From: Minicystis rosea
GTDB lineage: Bacteria; Myxococcota_A; Polyangia; Polyangiales; Polyangiaceae
NCBI GenBank assembly: GCA_001931535.1
Contig: CP016211.1
Coordinates: 248,001-312,000, forward strand
DNA length: 64,000 nt
Direction: 5' to 3'
Position 1 is the stretch's first letter; each line of letters opens with the position of its first letter. The notes under the pieces are model-generated. The model saw only the letters and a program-made list of their open reading frames with translations. It made no database searches and was not told the origin of the DNA. Below are positions 1 to 8,844 of this stretch, one piece after another. The translations under genes and the position numbers were made by a program.

Positions 1-64
1 ATCCCGCTCTCTCCACGCGGAGGTGGCCATTGCCTTTTCGTTCGTTCGACGGTCCCATCGTCAT
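1..64 (-). CDS. Possible 5' end of a leftward gene, truncated by the window edge
   Basis: An open frame of 21 codons starts at an ATG ending at 64 on the minus strand and runs off the left edge without a stop. A GGAG-type ribosome binding site lies about 8 bases before the ATG. If real, the gene is divergent from the dehydrogenase that starts at 253. The visible peptide (MTMGPSNERK...) is too short to assign a function. The rest of 65-252 shows no gene or clear regulatory site. Confidence 0.25.
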   Translation of the reverse strand, partial: MTMGPSNERKGNGHLRVERAG

Positions 65-252
65 AAGCCATCTCCGGATGCTGCCCCGACAAGGCAGCTC
101 GTGCGCCTCCCGGTCGCGGCGTCGTTTTCATTCCAAAAGCCTCTCGTCGGAGGGCGATGATTCGGTATCGCGGGCGGCGTTTCGGGCGGCCGTGTCCGGA
201 CGGACGCCGAGATCCGGAGGAGCCCTCGCCGGGCTGTGGTAAGAGGCCGGGC

Positions 253-1092
253 ATGCGTCTCCAGAACCGCGTCGTCTTCATCACGGGAGCCTCGCGAGGC
301 ATCGGGCGTGTGATTGCGCTCGCGTGCGCGCGGGAGGGGGCGGACGTGGTCATCGCGGCCAAGACCGAGGTCGCCGAGAACCCTCGCTTGCCGGGCACGA
401 TCCACGAGGTGGCGCGCGAGGTCGAGGCGCTCGGGCGGAAGGCGCTGCCCATCAAGCTCGACGTGCGCGACGCCGATGCCTGCGAGGCCGCGGTGGATCA
501 GGTGATCGAGCGGTTCGGCCGCATCGACGTGCTCATCAACAACGCGGGCGCGCTCTGGTGGGCCGACGTGGTCGAGACGCCGGTGAAGAAGTTCGATCTC
601 ATCGTCGGGGTCAACGTGCGCGCCTCGTTCGTGCTCGCGCACGCGGTGCTCCCGCACATGATCAAGAATCGGTGGGGCCACATCGTGATGATGTCGCCGC
701 CCGTCGACGCGGCGGGCGTCGCGCACCACGGGGCCTATGCCGTCTCCAAGTTCGGCATGACGATGATCGCGCAGGCGATCGCGGAAGAGGCGCGCGCGCA
801 CAACGTCACGGCGAACGCGCTCTGGCCGGCGACGGCCATCGAGAGCTTCGCCACCATCAACTTCGGCTTGGGTGGGCCGGAGCTGTGGCGCACGGCCGAC
901 GTCCTCGCCGACGCCACGCTCGCGCTCATCACCAAAGAGCCTTCGGCGCGCCCCGGCCGCGCCTGGATCGACGAAGAGCTGCTCCGATCCGAGGGCGTCA
1001 CCGATTTCGCCAAGTACCAGTGCGTGCCTGGATCGGAGCCGCCGCATTTCCCCTTCTCGGCGTTGCCGCGGGCCGTCGAGACCAAGCATTGA
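253..1092 (+). CDS. SDR-family oxidoreductase (HSDL2-like)
   Basis: A 279-residue short-chain dehydrogenase/reductase expected to act in the cytoplasm with NAD(P)H. The cofactor motif TGASRGIG is near residues 10-17, the NNAG motif is in the middle, and the catalytic YxxxK is present as YAVSK. A serine stands before the tyrosine in MMSPP. The pattern and length fit the hydroxysteroid-dehydrogenase-like 2 group; the substrate cannot be read from the sequence. I chose the ATG at 253, preceded by AAGAGG, over an in-frame upstream start because the Rossmann fold begins directly after it. The stop is 8 bases before the next gene, so it probably heads an operon with the 96-residue protein and mtnA. 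Confidence 0.88.
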   Translation: MRLQNRVVFITGASRGIGRVIALACAREGADVVIAAKTEVAENPRLPGTIHEVAREVEALGRKALPIKLDVRDADACEAAVDQVIERFGRIDVLINNAGALWWADVVETPVKKFDLIVGVNVRASFVLAHAVLPHMIKNRWGHIVMMSPPVDAAGVAHHGAYAVSKFGMTMIAQAIAEEARAHNVTANALWPATAIESFATINFGLGGPELWRTADVLADATLALITKEPSARPGRAWIDEELLRSEGVTDFAKYQCVPGSEPPHFPFSALPRAVETKH

Positions 1093-1100
1093 GAGGGGCC

Positions 1101-1391
1101 ATGGGATACAAAGACGACAACATCATCGACACGACCATCGACACCGGCCTCGACGTCGCCCTCGATCCGATGGCCGAGCTCGACGCGGTCATGGATGATC
1201 TCGAGGCCATGCTGAAGAACGGCGAGGTCATCGGATCGCTCACGAGCCGCGGGATCAACGCCAGCATCGCGCTGCTCGCGGTCGCCGGTCTGCGCGCCTA
1301 TTTCAAGGGCGACAAGGCGAGCGCCGCCGATGATCTCGGCACCGCCGCCGACGAGATCGAGGGGCGCATCGCGTCCGGCAAGCAGGGTTAG
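1101..1391 (+). CDS. Small conserved-looking acidic protein, function unknown
   Basis: A 96-residue protein with GAGAGG just before the ATG. It is acidic at the N-terminus (MGYKDDNIIDTT), has a short hydrophobic stretch near residues 52-67 (INASIALLAVAGLRAYF) and ends in an Asp/Glu-rich helix (AADDLGTAADEIEGR). No known domain is recognised. It sits 8 bases after the dehydrogenase and 9 bases before mtnA, so it is almost certainly cotranscribed with them. It is easily missed because a longer open frame in the same phase runs back through the dehydrogenase gene; that upstream part is a shadow. Confidence 0.72.
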   Translation: MGYKDDNIIDTTIDTGLDVALDPMAELDAVMDDLEAMLKNGEVIGSLTSRGINASIALLAVAGLRAYFKGDKASAADDLGTAADEIEGRIASGKQG

Positions 1392-1400
1392 GGGATCCGC

Positions 1401-2477
1401 GTGGCTCCGCCCTGGCACCCGCACGCGCCGCTCTCCGGGGCGGGCTACTCCGCGGTCGAGCTCGCCGCCGAGGGCGATCGCGTCTTCATGATGGATCAGC
1501 GCGAGCTGCCGGCGCGCGAGGTCTACGTGGAGCTGTTCACGGCCGCGCAGGTGGCCGAGGGGATCAAGTCGATGGTGGTGCGCGGCGCGCCCGCCATCGG
1601 GATCTCCGCCGCGTACGGGATGGCGCTCGCGGCCCGCGCCGCGATCACCGCGAGCGAGGCCGGTTATCTGGCGACGATGCGCGAAGCGGGCGCGGTGCTC
1701 GCGGCCTCGCGTCCCACCGCGGTGAACCTCGCGTGGGCCGTCGATCGCGCGCTCGCGTTGGCCGCGCAGCACGCCGCGCTCCCCGGCGCGGATCGCGCGT
1801 CCGCGCTCGCCGAGCTCGCGCGGACGATTCACCGCGACGACGTCGAGGCGTGCCGCGTGATGGGCCGCTTCGGCGCGCTGCGCTTGCCGTCGCAGGGCAC
1901 GGTGCTGACCCATTGCAACGCGGGCGCGCTGGCGACGGGCGGCTACGGCACGGCGCTCGGGGTGATCCGCGCGGCGATCGAGTCGGGCAAGCAGCTTGCG
2001 GTGCTCGCGGACGAGACGCGTCCCTACCTGCAAGGCGCGCGGCTCACGGCCTGGGAGCTCCACGCCGACGGGATCCCGGTCGAGGTGATCACCGACTCGA
2101 TGGCCGCGCATTTCATGAAGCGGGGCGAGGTGAGCGCCGTGATCGTCGGCGCTGATCGCATCGCGCGGAACGGCGACGTCGCCAACAAGATCGGCACCTA
2201 CGGCCTCGCCTGCGTGGCGCGCGCCCACGCGGTGCCGTTCTACGTGGCCGCGCCTTGGAGCACCGTCGATCTGCAGACGCCCGACGGCGCCGCCATCCCC
2301 ATCGAAGAGCGCAGCCGCGACGAGGTGGCCCGCGTCGGCGATCGCGTGCTCGTCCCCGACGGCGTGGGCGCGCGGCATCCGGCCTTCGACGTGACGCCCG
2401 CCGCGCTCGTGACGGCGATCTTCACCGAGCGCGGCGAGGTCGCGCCGGCCGACATCGCGAGCCTCGCGTCGCGCTGA
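1401..2477 (+). CDS. mtnA: S-methyl-5-thioribose-1-phosphate isomerase
   Basis: A 358-residue enzyme of the methionine salvage pathway that converts 5-methylthioribose-1-phosphate to the ribulose-1-phosphate form. Family motifs are present: RGAPAIG near residue 55, [18 protein letters not shown] near 170 with the catalytic cysteine, [16 protein letters not shown] near 210, and [20 protein letters not shown] near 250 with the catalytic aspartate. Length is normal for the family. The start is a GTG 9 bases after the previous stop, with GGGG upstream. MtnA is related to eIF2B subunits and to ribose-1,5-bisphosphate isomerase, but the CNAG and GADRIA motifs favour MtnA. No other methionine-salvage gene is in the window. 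Confidence 0.93.
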   Translation: MAPPWHPHAPLSGAGYSAVELAAEGDRVFMMDQRELPAREVYVELFTAAQVAEGIKSMVVRGAPAIGISAAYGMALAARAAITASEAGYLATMREAGAVLAASRPTAVNLAWAVDRALALAAQHAALPGADRASALAELARTIHRDDVEACRVMGRFGALRLPSQGTVLTHCNAGALATGGYGTALGVIRAAIESGKQLAVLADETRPYLQGARLTAWELHADGIPVEVITDSMAAHFMKRGEVSAVIVGADRIARNGDVANKIGTYGLACVARAHAVPFYVAAPWSTVDLQTPDGAAIPIEERSRDEVARVGDRVLVPDGVGARHPAFDVTPAALVTAIFTERGEVAPADIASLASR

Positions 2478-2505
2478 GTCCCAGGCAAGGACTCGCGTCC
2501 TTTCC

Positions 2506-2558
2506 CTCCACGGGCACCGGCCCAGGCGGGCTCGCAAGCGAGCCCTGGACCCGTGGAG
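2506..2558. terminator. Large GC-rich hairpin after mtnA
   Basis: The outer arms CTCCACGGG and CCCGTGGAG pair over nine bases, and an inner stem GGGCTCGC-AA-GCGAGCCC (2528-2545) is also perfect. It starts 28 bases after the mtnA stop. There is no T-tract, so intrinsic termination is not proven; it may act as a terminator or as an mRNA 3'-end stabiliser. Confidence 0.5.
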
Positions 2559-2838
2559 CCTCCCATACCTCGAACCACCCGAGCCGGCTTCGAGGTCGCG
2601 CCGCTCGGGCCTGACGTTGCCTTTCTCGGTCAGCTTCTGAGCGGAGAAGAGAGCTGCGCCGAGGCGCGATGAGCGCTCGCGGTGCGCGCGCGCCGGAGCG
2701 GAGATCAACGCCGAGGCGCGAAGACGCAAAAAGGCGGGGAGGGATTGGGCTCGTTGCGTCGGGGGGCGCGATGCATGAGCGAGAGCTACGCCGGCGCGAA
2801 GGCGCAAGAAGGCGCGCGTTGGGTGAGGTGCGGGCGGC
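2559..2838. other. Intergenic region with three imperfect copies of a short GC element
   Basis: No gene is convincing here. Three related stretches near 2656, 2708 and 2788 share the core CGCCGAGGCGCGAAG or a close variant, the last two followed by an A-rich step and GGCG. They look like relics of a dispersed element or gene debris between mtnA and the small leftward gene. Confidence 0.35.
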
Positions 2839-3057
2839 TCAGTAGTTCTGGCCGAGGATGGCGGGGTCGGTGGTCTGATCGAAGGTCTGCTCGCAGCGAC
2901 GGCAGCGGTACTTGATGCGGATGGGGCGCGCCGAGATGCCGAAGATGAGCAGGAACCAGCCGAGGGGCGTGTGGTCGTGCTCGGGGCTGACCATGTGATG
3001 GTCGCGCGTGTGGCCGCACCGGCAGACCGCGGCCTTCGGTGCTTCGACGTTCGTCAT
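2839..3057 (-). CDS. Small protein with two Cys pairs, possibly zinc-binding and membrane-associated
   Basis: A 72-residue protein starting MTNVEAPKAAVCRCGH. It has a CRCGHTRDHH cluster near residues 12-21, a short hydrophobic segment (PLGWFLLIFGIS) in the middle and a CRRC pair near residue 55. Two Cys pairs flanking a hydrophobic loop suggest a treble-clef or ribbon-type zinc site, which is inference. The ATG at 3057 was preferred to an in-frame upstream extension, which would read through the repeat region shared with the divergent regulator. The gene is divergent from the MocR-type gene across about 250 bases that contain direct repeats, so it is a candidate target of that regulator. Confidence 0.6.
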   Translation of the reverse strand: MTNVEAPKAAVCRCGHTRDHHMVSPEHDHTPLGWFLLIFGISARPIRIKYRCRRCEQTFDQTTDPAILGQNY

Positions 3058-3066
3058 GGTGACCTT

Positions 3067-3316
3067 TGTATGGGGCTGACGCGGCCCGGCGTCGAGGGCC
3101 TGCACCGGCGATCGGGTGTCATGTATGGATGCCGCCGGCCGGGCACGCGAGCCCGACGCGGGCGCGCCCACGAACGGAGGGCGCTGGAGCGACGGCGTTT
3201 TCGTGGTGGTGTCCATGCGCGGGAGCGATGTTGCCATAGAATGTATGGATGGTGCGGATCTTTCTTTGCGCAAGGGGGCGGACGTGTAGAATGAATGTAT
3301 GGGTTCAATGTATGGG
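3067..3316. promoter_or_regulatory. Direct repeats of TGTATGG between divergent genes, likely operator region
   Basis: The core TGTATGG occurs at about 3067, 3121, 3241, 3295 and 3308, always in the same orientation. Two copies are the longer ATGTATGGATG, spaced 120 bases apart (3121 and 3241). The last two are AATGTATGGG at 3294-3303 and 3307-3316, spaced 13 bases, and lie at the start of the MocR-type gene. MocR/GntR-family regulators commonly bind direct repeats upstream of their own gene and a divergent target, so autoregulation is inferred. Confidence 0.5.
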
Positions 3317-4709
3317 TACTAGGCCGGCATGGCGCCCACGGCTGTCGGTGGGATCCGGGTCGAAGTACCTGGGCATCGTCGAGGCGCTCACGGCGGACGT
3401 GCGGGCCGGCGTGGTGCGCGAGGGAGATCGGCTGCCGGCGCAGCGGGCCGTCGCGGAGGCGCTCGGGGTCGACCTCACGACGGTGACGCGGGCGTTCAAC
3501 GAGGCGCGGCGGCGCGGGCTCATCGAGGCGCAGCCGGGGCGGCACGGGACGTTCGTGAAGGCCGTCGACGTCGCCGCCCAGCGCGCGATGGGAGCGGCGC
3601 CGACCGTGGATATGAGCATGAACATCCCACCGCAGCCGGCGGCGGCGGACCTCGGGCGGCGCCTCGTCGAGGGGATCGCGTCGGTGCTGGGATCGAACGT
3701 GGGCGTGGCGCACCTGCACTATCAGGAGAGCGCCGGGAGCGAGCCGGATCGCGCGGCCGCGGCCGTGTGGCTCGGGCAGTTCTTGGGCGCGGTTCCGAGC
3801 GATCGCATCCTGGTCGCGTGCGGCGCGCAGGGCGCGTTGTTCGCGGTGTGCGAGGCGCTGCTGCGGCCGGGCGATGCGTTGTGCGCGGGGGCCGTGACGT
3901 ATCCGGGCATCCGCTCGATCGCGGCGCAGCGCGGCTTCTCGCTGCTCGGGCTCGCGATGGATGAAGAAGGCATCCGGCCCGATGCATTCGAGGCCTGCTG
4001 TCGCAACGAGGCGCCGCGGGCGCTCTACGTGGTGCCGACGATCGACAACCCCACGACCGCGACGATGTCCGAGGCGCGCCGCCGCGAGATCGTGGAGATC
4101 GCGCGCCGTTATGGCGTCTCCATCGTGGAAGACGATCCGTACCGCATGCTGCCCGATGCGGCGCCGCGTCCGATCGCGACGCTCGCGCCCGAGCTGACGT
4201 GGCATCTGTCGACGCTCTCGAAGTGCGCGACGCCCGGGCTGCGGATCGCGTACGTGGCGTGTCCGGACAAGATCCAGGCGCTGCGCCTCGCGGGGGTGCT
4301 GCGGGCGACGACGTTGATGGCGCCTCCGTTGATGGCGGCGCTCGCGTCACGCTTCATCGCGGACGGGACGCTCTCCGAGATCGTGGCGGCCATCCGCGGC
4401 GAGAGCGCCGCGCGCCAAGCGATCGCCGCCGAAGCGCTGAAAGGGGTGGATTTCGCGGCCGATCCGTTCGGGCATCACCTCTGGCTCTCGCTGCCGCCTG
4501 GGTGCCGAGCGACGGACTTCGCTGCGGGCGCCGGTCGATCGGGGCTCGCCATCGTGCCGAGCAGCGCGTTCGCGGTGGGGAAGAAGTACCCCGAGGCCGC
4601 GCGGGTGTCGCTCGGGCTCGCGCAGGATCGCAAGGCGCTGCGTGAGGCGCTCGATCTGCTCGCGGCGCTGGTGTCCGATCCATCGCTGTTCGCGCGCGCG
4701 GTGGTGTGA
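3312..4709 (+). CDS. MocR/PdxR-type regulator (GntR DNA-binding plus aminotransferase-like domain)
   Basis: About 465 residues. The N-terminal winged helix of the GntR family (KYLGIVEALTADVRAGVVREGDRLPAQRAVAEAL and the following TTVTRAFNEARRRGL; segments read at roughly residues 16-75) is fused to a fold-type I aminotransferase-like domain. Visible PLP-site features are the DNPT-like VPTIDNPTTATMS loop, VEDDPYRML and the lysine in LSKCATPGLRIAY. Such proteins sense PLP or an amino compound and usually control a nearby gene. The start is uncertain: 3249 and 3291 are further upstream, and GTG 3348 is just before the helix. I chose ATG 3312 as a compromise; the operator-like repeats argue against the longest forms. 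Confidence 0.85.
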   Translation: MGTRPAWRPRLSVGSGSKYLGIVEALTADVRAGVVREGDRLPAQRAVAEALGVDLTTVTRAFNEARRRGLIEAQPGRHGTFVKAVDVAAQRAMGAAPTVDMSMNIPPQPAAADLGRRLVEGIASVLGSNVGVAHLHYQESAGSEPDRAAAAVWLGQFLGAVPSDRILVACGAQGALFAVCEALLRPGDALCAGAVTYPGIRSIAAQRGFSLLGLAMDEEGIRPDAFEACCRNEAPRALYVVPTIDNPTTATMSEARRREIVEIARRYGVSIVEDDPYRMLPDAAPRPIATLAPELTWHLSTLSKCATPGLRIAYVACPDKIQALRLAGVLRATTLMAPPLMAALASRFIADGTLSEIVAAIRGESAARQAIAAEALKGVDFAADPFGHHLWLSLPPGCRATDFAAGAGRSGLAIVPSSAFAVGKKYPEAARVSLGLAQDRKALREALDLLAALVSDPSLFARAVV

Positions 4710-4746
4710 GCGCGGCGCGCGTCGCGGACGTGACGGCGCCCGCGGT

Positions 4747-4774
4747 TTGACGGGCGGGCCGACCGGGCTAGCTT
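4747..4774 (+). promoter_or_regulatory. Candidate sigma-70-type promoter
   Basis: TTGACG at 4747-4752 is followed after 16 bases by TAGCTT at 4769-4774. It lies 40 bases before the GTG of the FHA/AAA+ gene and downstream of the MocR-type stop, so it would give the regulator its own transcript. It was found by eye only. Confidence 0.4.
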
Positions 4775-4814
4775 CGGAGCGGGGTCGCCGGCCGCGCCGG
4801 CGGGAAGCGGGGGC

Positions 4815-6548
4815 GTGATCGTGAAGCTCACCGTGCGGGCGCCGGACGTCGATCGCGTGATCGAGGTGGCCGTCGCGCCTGGATCAGGGGTGCTCATCGG
4901 ACGGAGGCCGGATCTCGTCGAGCTCCGCGCGCACGAGCCCGCGGAGGTGGAGGGCGCGATCGCGGAGGTCACCGTCGATGCGCCGGGGATCTCGAAGAAC
5001 CACGCCCTCGTCCGGGTCGAACGCGATGGACGCATCGTGGTGCGCGATCTGCGGAGTCGCCGCGGCACGTCGGTGCGGGTGCCGAAGGATGCGCCCGTGG
5101 TGGTGGCGGGCGGCGGGGAGCTGGAGATCGAGCTCTCCTCGTTGGCGTCGAAAGGCGGCGTGTTTCGCGCGCCGCCGGAGGCGCGCTGGAGCTCCGTCGC
5201 CGACTTCGCCGAGGGCGTGCGGCAGGCCATCCAGCGCTGGCTCGGCGGCGCGCTCGAGGTGACGATCGGGCGCGTGAGCGGGCCGCGCGAGGTGGCGTCG
5301 TTCACGCTCGCCGATGGATCGGAGCTCTCGCTGGCGCAGAGCGCGGACGGCGACACGCAGGTGATGCCGGCGCGCGAGGTGATCGAGATCCTGCGCCGGT
5401 GGGTGGGCGAGCAGAACGCTCTCCTGTCGTTGGAGCAGGGGCACGGCGAGGGATTTCTGCTCTCGTCGCCCGCGATCCGCAACGCGCATCGCGAGGTCGC
5501 CGACGCGGCCGTGCGCGGCATGAACGTGGTGCTCATCGGGCCGACGGGCGCCGGCAAGGAGGAGCTCGCGCGTTGCTATCACCTCCACTCGGGACGCGCG
5601 GGCGGGCCGTTCGTGATGTTCCGCTGCCAGAACATGGTCGGCGACTTCGGCTACATCGATCTGTTCGGCGTCATCAAGGGCGCTGTCCACGACGTGGAGG
5701 CGAGGGAAGGCGCGGTCGAGCAGGCCAACCACGGGACGCTGTTCCTCGACGAGATCCAAGATCTGCGGCCGCGCGAGCAGGCGAACCTCCTCGGCTTCAG
5801 CAACTACGTTCGCCAGCCCGACGGGAGCGTGCGCCGCGGCGAGTTCTCCCGCATGGGTGAGAAGGATCGACGCAAGCCGCGCTACGCGGACGACGTGAAC
5901 CTGGTCTGCGCTTCGCTCTGCGATCTCGACGATCCCGAGGTGCGGAGGCAGCTCGGGTTTCGCGAGGATCTGTGGTTTCGTCTGGCGGTGCGCGTGATCC
6001 GCGTGCCGCCGCTCGCCGAGCGCCCCGAGGACGTGCGCGCGTTCCTCGAGAGCCATCCGCGCGGTGGGGCCGTGAAGCTCGTGGATGCGTTGACGCCCGA
6101 GGCGCTCGCCTTCGTGATGGCGTATCCGTTCCCTGGTAACTTTCGCGAGCTGTCGAGCTTCGTGGCGCGGCTCCCGGCGGACCTCGCGCCGCGCCGGATC
6201 GATCGGTCGACCGCGGAGCAAGCGCTGCAGATGGCCGGACGATCGCGATCGACCGCCCCGCCGCCCGCGATCGATGCGAGCTCCGAGAGCTGCGGGTGGG
6301 AGGCCATCCACGCGGAGGCGAAGCGGCTCTTCGAGCGGGATCACGGGGCCACGCCCACGCCGAGGCAGGTGGACCGCTACTACCAGGACTACCTGAAGCC
6401 GGTGATGATCACGCACGCGTGCGGCTGCTCCGGCATCCGCGAGATGCCGAAGGTGAACTGCTCGGAGCTCGCGCGAAAGCTCGGCTTCTGCGACGGCACG
6501 AGCGTGCGCAACCACCTCAAGCGGTACGTCGAGCTGAACAAGGTCTGA
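4815..6548 (+). CDS. FHA-domain AAA+ regulator of the sigma-54 activator family, GAFTGA loop missing
   Basis: A 577-residue cytoplasmic regulator. Residues about 1-110 form an FHA domain (LIGRRPD, ISKNHALVRV, RGTSV) that should bind phosphothreonine, so an upstream Ser/Thr kinase is likely. A AAA+ domain follows, with Walker A GPTGAGKE near residue 241, Walker B GTLFLDEI near 309 and an FPGNFREL sensor segment. The loop that reads GAFTGA in true sigma-54 activators is here KGAVHDVEAREG, so contact with sigma-54 is doubtful. The C-terminal region contains a Cys-bearing HACGCSG stretch and a helix-turn-helix-like end (SELARKLGFCDGTSVRNHL). Start is GTG 4815. The Ser/Thr kinase gene that follows is an obvious candidate partner. 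Confidence 0.85.
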   Translation: MIVKLTVRAPDVDRVIEVAVAPGSGVLIGRRPDLVELRAHEPAEVEGAIAEVTVDAPGISKNHALVRVERDGRIVVRDLRSRRGTSVRVPKDAPVVVAGGGELEIELSSLASKGGVFRAPPEARWSSVADFAEGVRQAIQRWLGGALEVTIGRVSGPREVASFTLADGSELSLAQSADGDTQVMPAREVIEILRRWVGEQNALLSLEQGHGEGFLLSSPAIRNAHREVADAAVRGMNVVLIGPTGAGKEELARCYHLHSGRAGGPFVMFRCQNMVGDFGYIDLFGVIKGAVHDVEAREGAVEQANHGTLFLDEIQDLRPREQANLLGFSNYVRQPDGSVRRGEFSRMGEKDRRKPRYADDVNLVCASLCDLDDPEVRRQLGFREDLWFRLAVRVIRVPPLAERPEDVRAFLESHPRGGAVKLVDALTPEALAFVMAYPFPGNFRELSSFVARLPADLAPRRIDRSTAEQALQMAGRSRSTAPPPAIDASSESCGWEAIHAEAKRLFERDHGATPTPRQVDRYYQDYLKPVMITHACGCSGIREMPKVNCSELARKLGFCDGTSVRNHLKRYVELNKV

Positions 6549-6708
6549 GCGGCGTGCAGCGCTCCGCGATCGAGGCTCGCGTCGATCGTCCGCGACGCCG
6601 CGACGAGCCGTGGGCGCGACGGAATCGGCGCGTCGGGAGAGGCGCGCTCAGGAGGGCCCCGGCTGGTGGAGTGCTCGCCCTGTCGACCATGTTCGCGGCA
6701 AGCACGTG

Positions 6709-8844
6709 GTGTCGATCGAAACAGGGATCGTGTTCGCCCGTCGATACCGGATCCTCCGCCTCATCGCCACGGGCGGAATGGGCGCGGTCTACGAGGTGCT
6801 CCACCTCTCGACGGAGCGGCGGCGCGCGCTCAAGGTGATGCACCCGCACGTGCTCGCGAGCGAGGCCCTGCGCGAGCGGTTCAAGCGTGAGGCGCGCATC
6901 GCCGCGCGTGTGGAGAGCGAATACATCGTCGATGTCTTCGACGCGGGCGTCGACGAGCCGACGGGGACGCCGTTCCTCGTGATGGAGCTCCTGCGCGGGG
7001 AGGATCTCGGCGCGCGCCTCGCGCGGCTCGGGCGCCTGCCCAAAGAAGAGGTGGCGACATATCTCCACCAGACCGCGCTCGCGCTCGACAAGACGCATCG
7101 CGCGCACATCGTTCATCGCGATCTCAAGCCGCGGAACCTGTTCCTCACGGAGCGCGAGGACGGGCCGCCGCGCATCAAGGTGCTCGACTTCGGGATCGCG
7201 AAGATCGCGGCCGAAGGCGCGTCGACCTGCGGGACGCAGGCGGTGGGCACGCCGGCGTACATGGCGCCGGAGCAGCTCGATCCGGAGGCGCGGCTCACGG
7301 GGGCGACGGATGTGTATGCGCTGGGGATGGCGGCGTACACGCTGCTCGTGGGCGCACCGTATTTCGACGAGGAAGCGAAGGCCCGCGGGGTCCTCGCGCT
7401 GGCGGCGGTGATCGCGCGCGGGCCGCGCGATGCGGCGAGCAAGCGGGCCGCGGCGCGGGGCGCAACGCTGCCTGAGGCCTTCGATGCATGGTTCGCGCGG
7501 GCTACGGCGATGCGGCCGGAGGCGCGCTTTCCTTCGGCGATCGAGGCCGCGCGCGCGCTCGCCGAAGCGCTCGGTGTGCACGACACGACGCCCGAAGCCA
7601 CGCCGCCGGCGACGCCGATCGGGCTCTCGACGACGCTGTCGCGGAGCCTCGGTGCGCGCGCGTCGCGGATCGCGATCGCGATGCGACGCCGCTTCGAGGT
7701 GCGCGCATCGCGGGCCGAGAAGGTGGCCGCGGCGGTGCTCGGGCTCGGCGCGACCTTCGCGTTGGGCTGGCAGATCGGCACCGACAACGCGACGGGGAAT
7801 GGGGCGCGCGCCGTGGATGTGCGGCCCCTCGCGACGGCGGCGGCGGTGCCGAGCACGGACGATCTCTCCGAAAGCCTCGATCGCGGCGCGTGCCCGAGCG
7901 GCGCTGCGTGCGGTGGGCAGTGCGTCGATACCAGCGCCGATGCCGAGAACTGTGGTGCGTGCGGCCATTCGTGCCTCGGCGGCACGTGTGAGGCGGGCTC
8001 GTGTCAGCCGGTGATCCTGGCGTCGGGGCAGCGCGCGCCCATCGACGTCGCCGTCGACGGCCAGCTCGTCTATTGGATCAACCTCGGCGTCGGTGAGCAC
8101 GACGGCGCGGTGCTCGCCGCGCCGATCGGCGGTGGCAGCGCCGTTACCCTCGCCGCGCGACAGAGCCGGCCGAGCGGCATGACGGTGGCCGCGGGCCACG
8201 TGTATTGGGTCAACTACGGGAACGGCACCGTGATGCGCGCGCCCGTGCACGGCGGTGCGCCCGAGGTGCTGCGCGCGGGCCAGCGCGGACCGCGCAGCGT
8301 CGCGGTGAGCGCCGACCGCGTGTATTGGACCAACCGCAACGACGGCACCGTGCGGCTCCTCGACGAGGGAGGCGAGTCGACGTTGGCGTCCGCGCAGACG
8401 CAGCCCGGCGCGCTCGCGCTCGACGCGGAGAACGTGTACTGGGCCGAGCGCGGAGGCCGCCGCTTGATGGCGATCTCCATGCGCGGCGGGGCACCGCGGA
8501 GCCTCGCTTACGGGCCTGAAACACCCATCGGCATCGCGGTGGACGCGAAGCGCGTGTACTGGGTCGAGTACGATGGTGGTCGCGTGATGTCGGTCCTCTT
8601 GAAGGGCGGTCGGTCCACCGTCCTGGCGTCGGGGCAGCGTCATCCGCTGGCCATCGCGGTCGACGGCGAGCGCGTGTACTGGACCAACCAGGACGAGGGC
8701 ACGGTGATGTCGGTCCCCCTCGAAGGCGGCAGCGCTACGCGGCTCTGCTCCGGACAAGCGTGGCCGGTGAGCCTTTCCCTCGACGACGTGAGCCTCTACT
8801 GGACCAACGAAAAGGGCGGCCAGGTGATGCGCTTGGCCAAGTGA
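6709..8844 (+). CDS. Ser/Thr protein kinase with transmembrane segment and seven-repeat propeller
   Basis: About 711 residues. The N-terminal eukaryotic-type kinase domain has the GGMGAVYEV loop, ALKVM lysine, HRDLKPRNLF catalytic loop, DFGIAK and GTPAYMAPEQL, so it should be active. A single membrane span lies near residues 342-362 (VLGLGATFALGW). A Cys-rich module follows near 394-430 (CPSGAACGGQC, NCGACGHSC), and then seven repeats, most centred on VYW (VYWIN, VYWVN, VYWTN twice, VYWAE, VYWVE, LYWTN), which fit a seven-bladed propeller outside the membrane. This suggests a transmembrane sensor kinase. Start is uncertain: GTG 6706/6709 lies just before the kinase fold, and GTG 6610 would add 33 residues. 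The gene follows the FHA regulator on the same strand. Confidence 0.88.
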   Translation: MSIETGIVFARRYRILRLIATGGMGAVYEVLHLSTERRRALKVMHPHVLASEALRERFKREARIAARVESEYIVDVFDAGVDEPTGTPFLVMELLRGEDLGARLARLGRLPKEEVATYLHQTALALDKTHRAHIVHRDLKPRNLFLTEREDGPPRIKVLDFGIAKIAAEGASTCGTQAVGTPAYMAPEQLDPEARLTGATDVYALGMAAYTLLVGAPYFDEEAKARGVLALAAVIARGPRDAASKRAAARGATLPEAFDAWFARATAMRPEARFPSAIEAARALAEALGVHDTTPEATPPATPIGLSTTLSRSLGARASRIAIAMRRRFEVRASRAEKVAAAVLGLGATFALGWQIGTDNATGNGARAVDVRPLATAAAVPSTDDLSESLDRGACPSGAACGGQCVDTSADAENCGACGHSCLGGTCEAGSCQPVILASGQRAPIDVAVDGQLVYWINLGVGEHDGAVLAAPIGGGSAVTLAARQSRPSGMTVAAGHVYWVNYGNGTVMRAPVHGGAPEVLRAGQRGPRSVAVSADRVYWTNRNDGTVRLLDEGGESTLASAQTQPGALALDAENVYWAERGGRRLMAISMRGGAPRSLAYGPETPIGIAVDAKRVYWVEYDGGRVMSVLLKGGRSTVLASGQRHPLAIAVDGERVYWTNQDEGTVMSVPLEGGSATRLCSGQAWPVSLSLDDVSLYWTNEKGGQVMRLAK

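Noticed and set aside
324..1100. Apparent 355-residue protein ending at 1391
   Set aside because: The part before 1101 is a shadow of the dehydrogenase; only the last 96 codons are a gene.
2682..2915. Small rightward frame with AGAKAQEGA-like peptide
   Set aside because: It derives from the short GC repeat near 2788 and overlaps the end of the leftward small gene.
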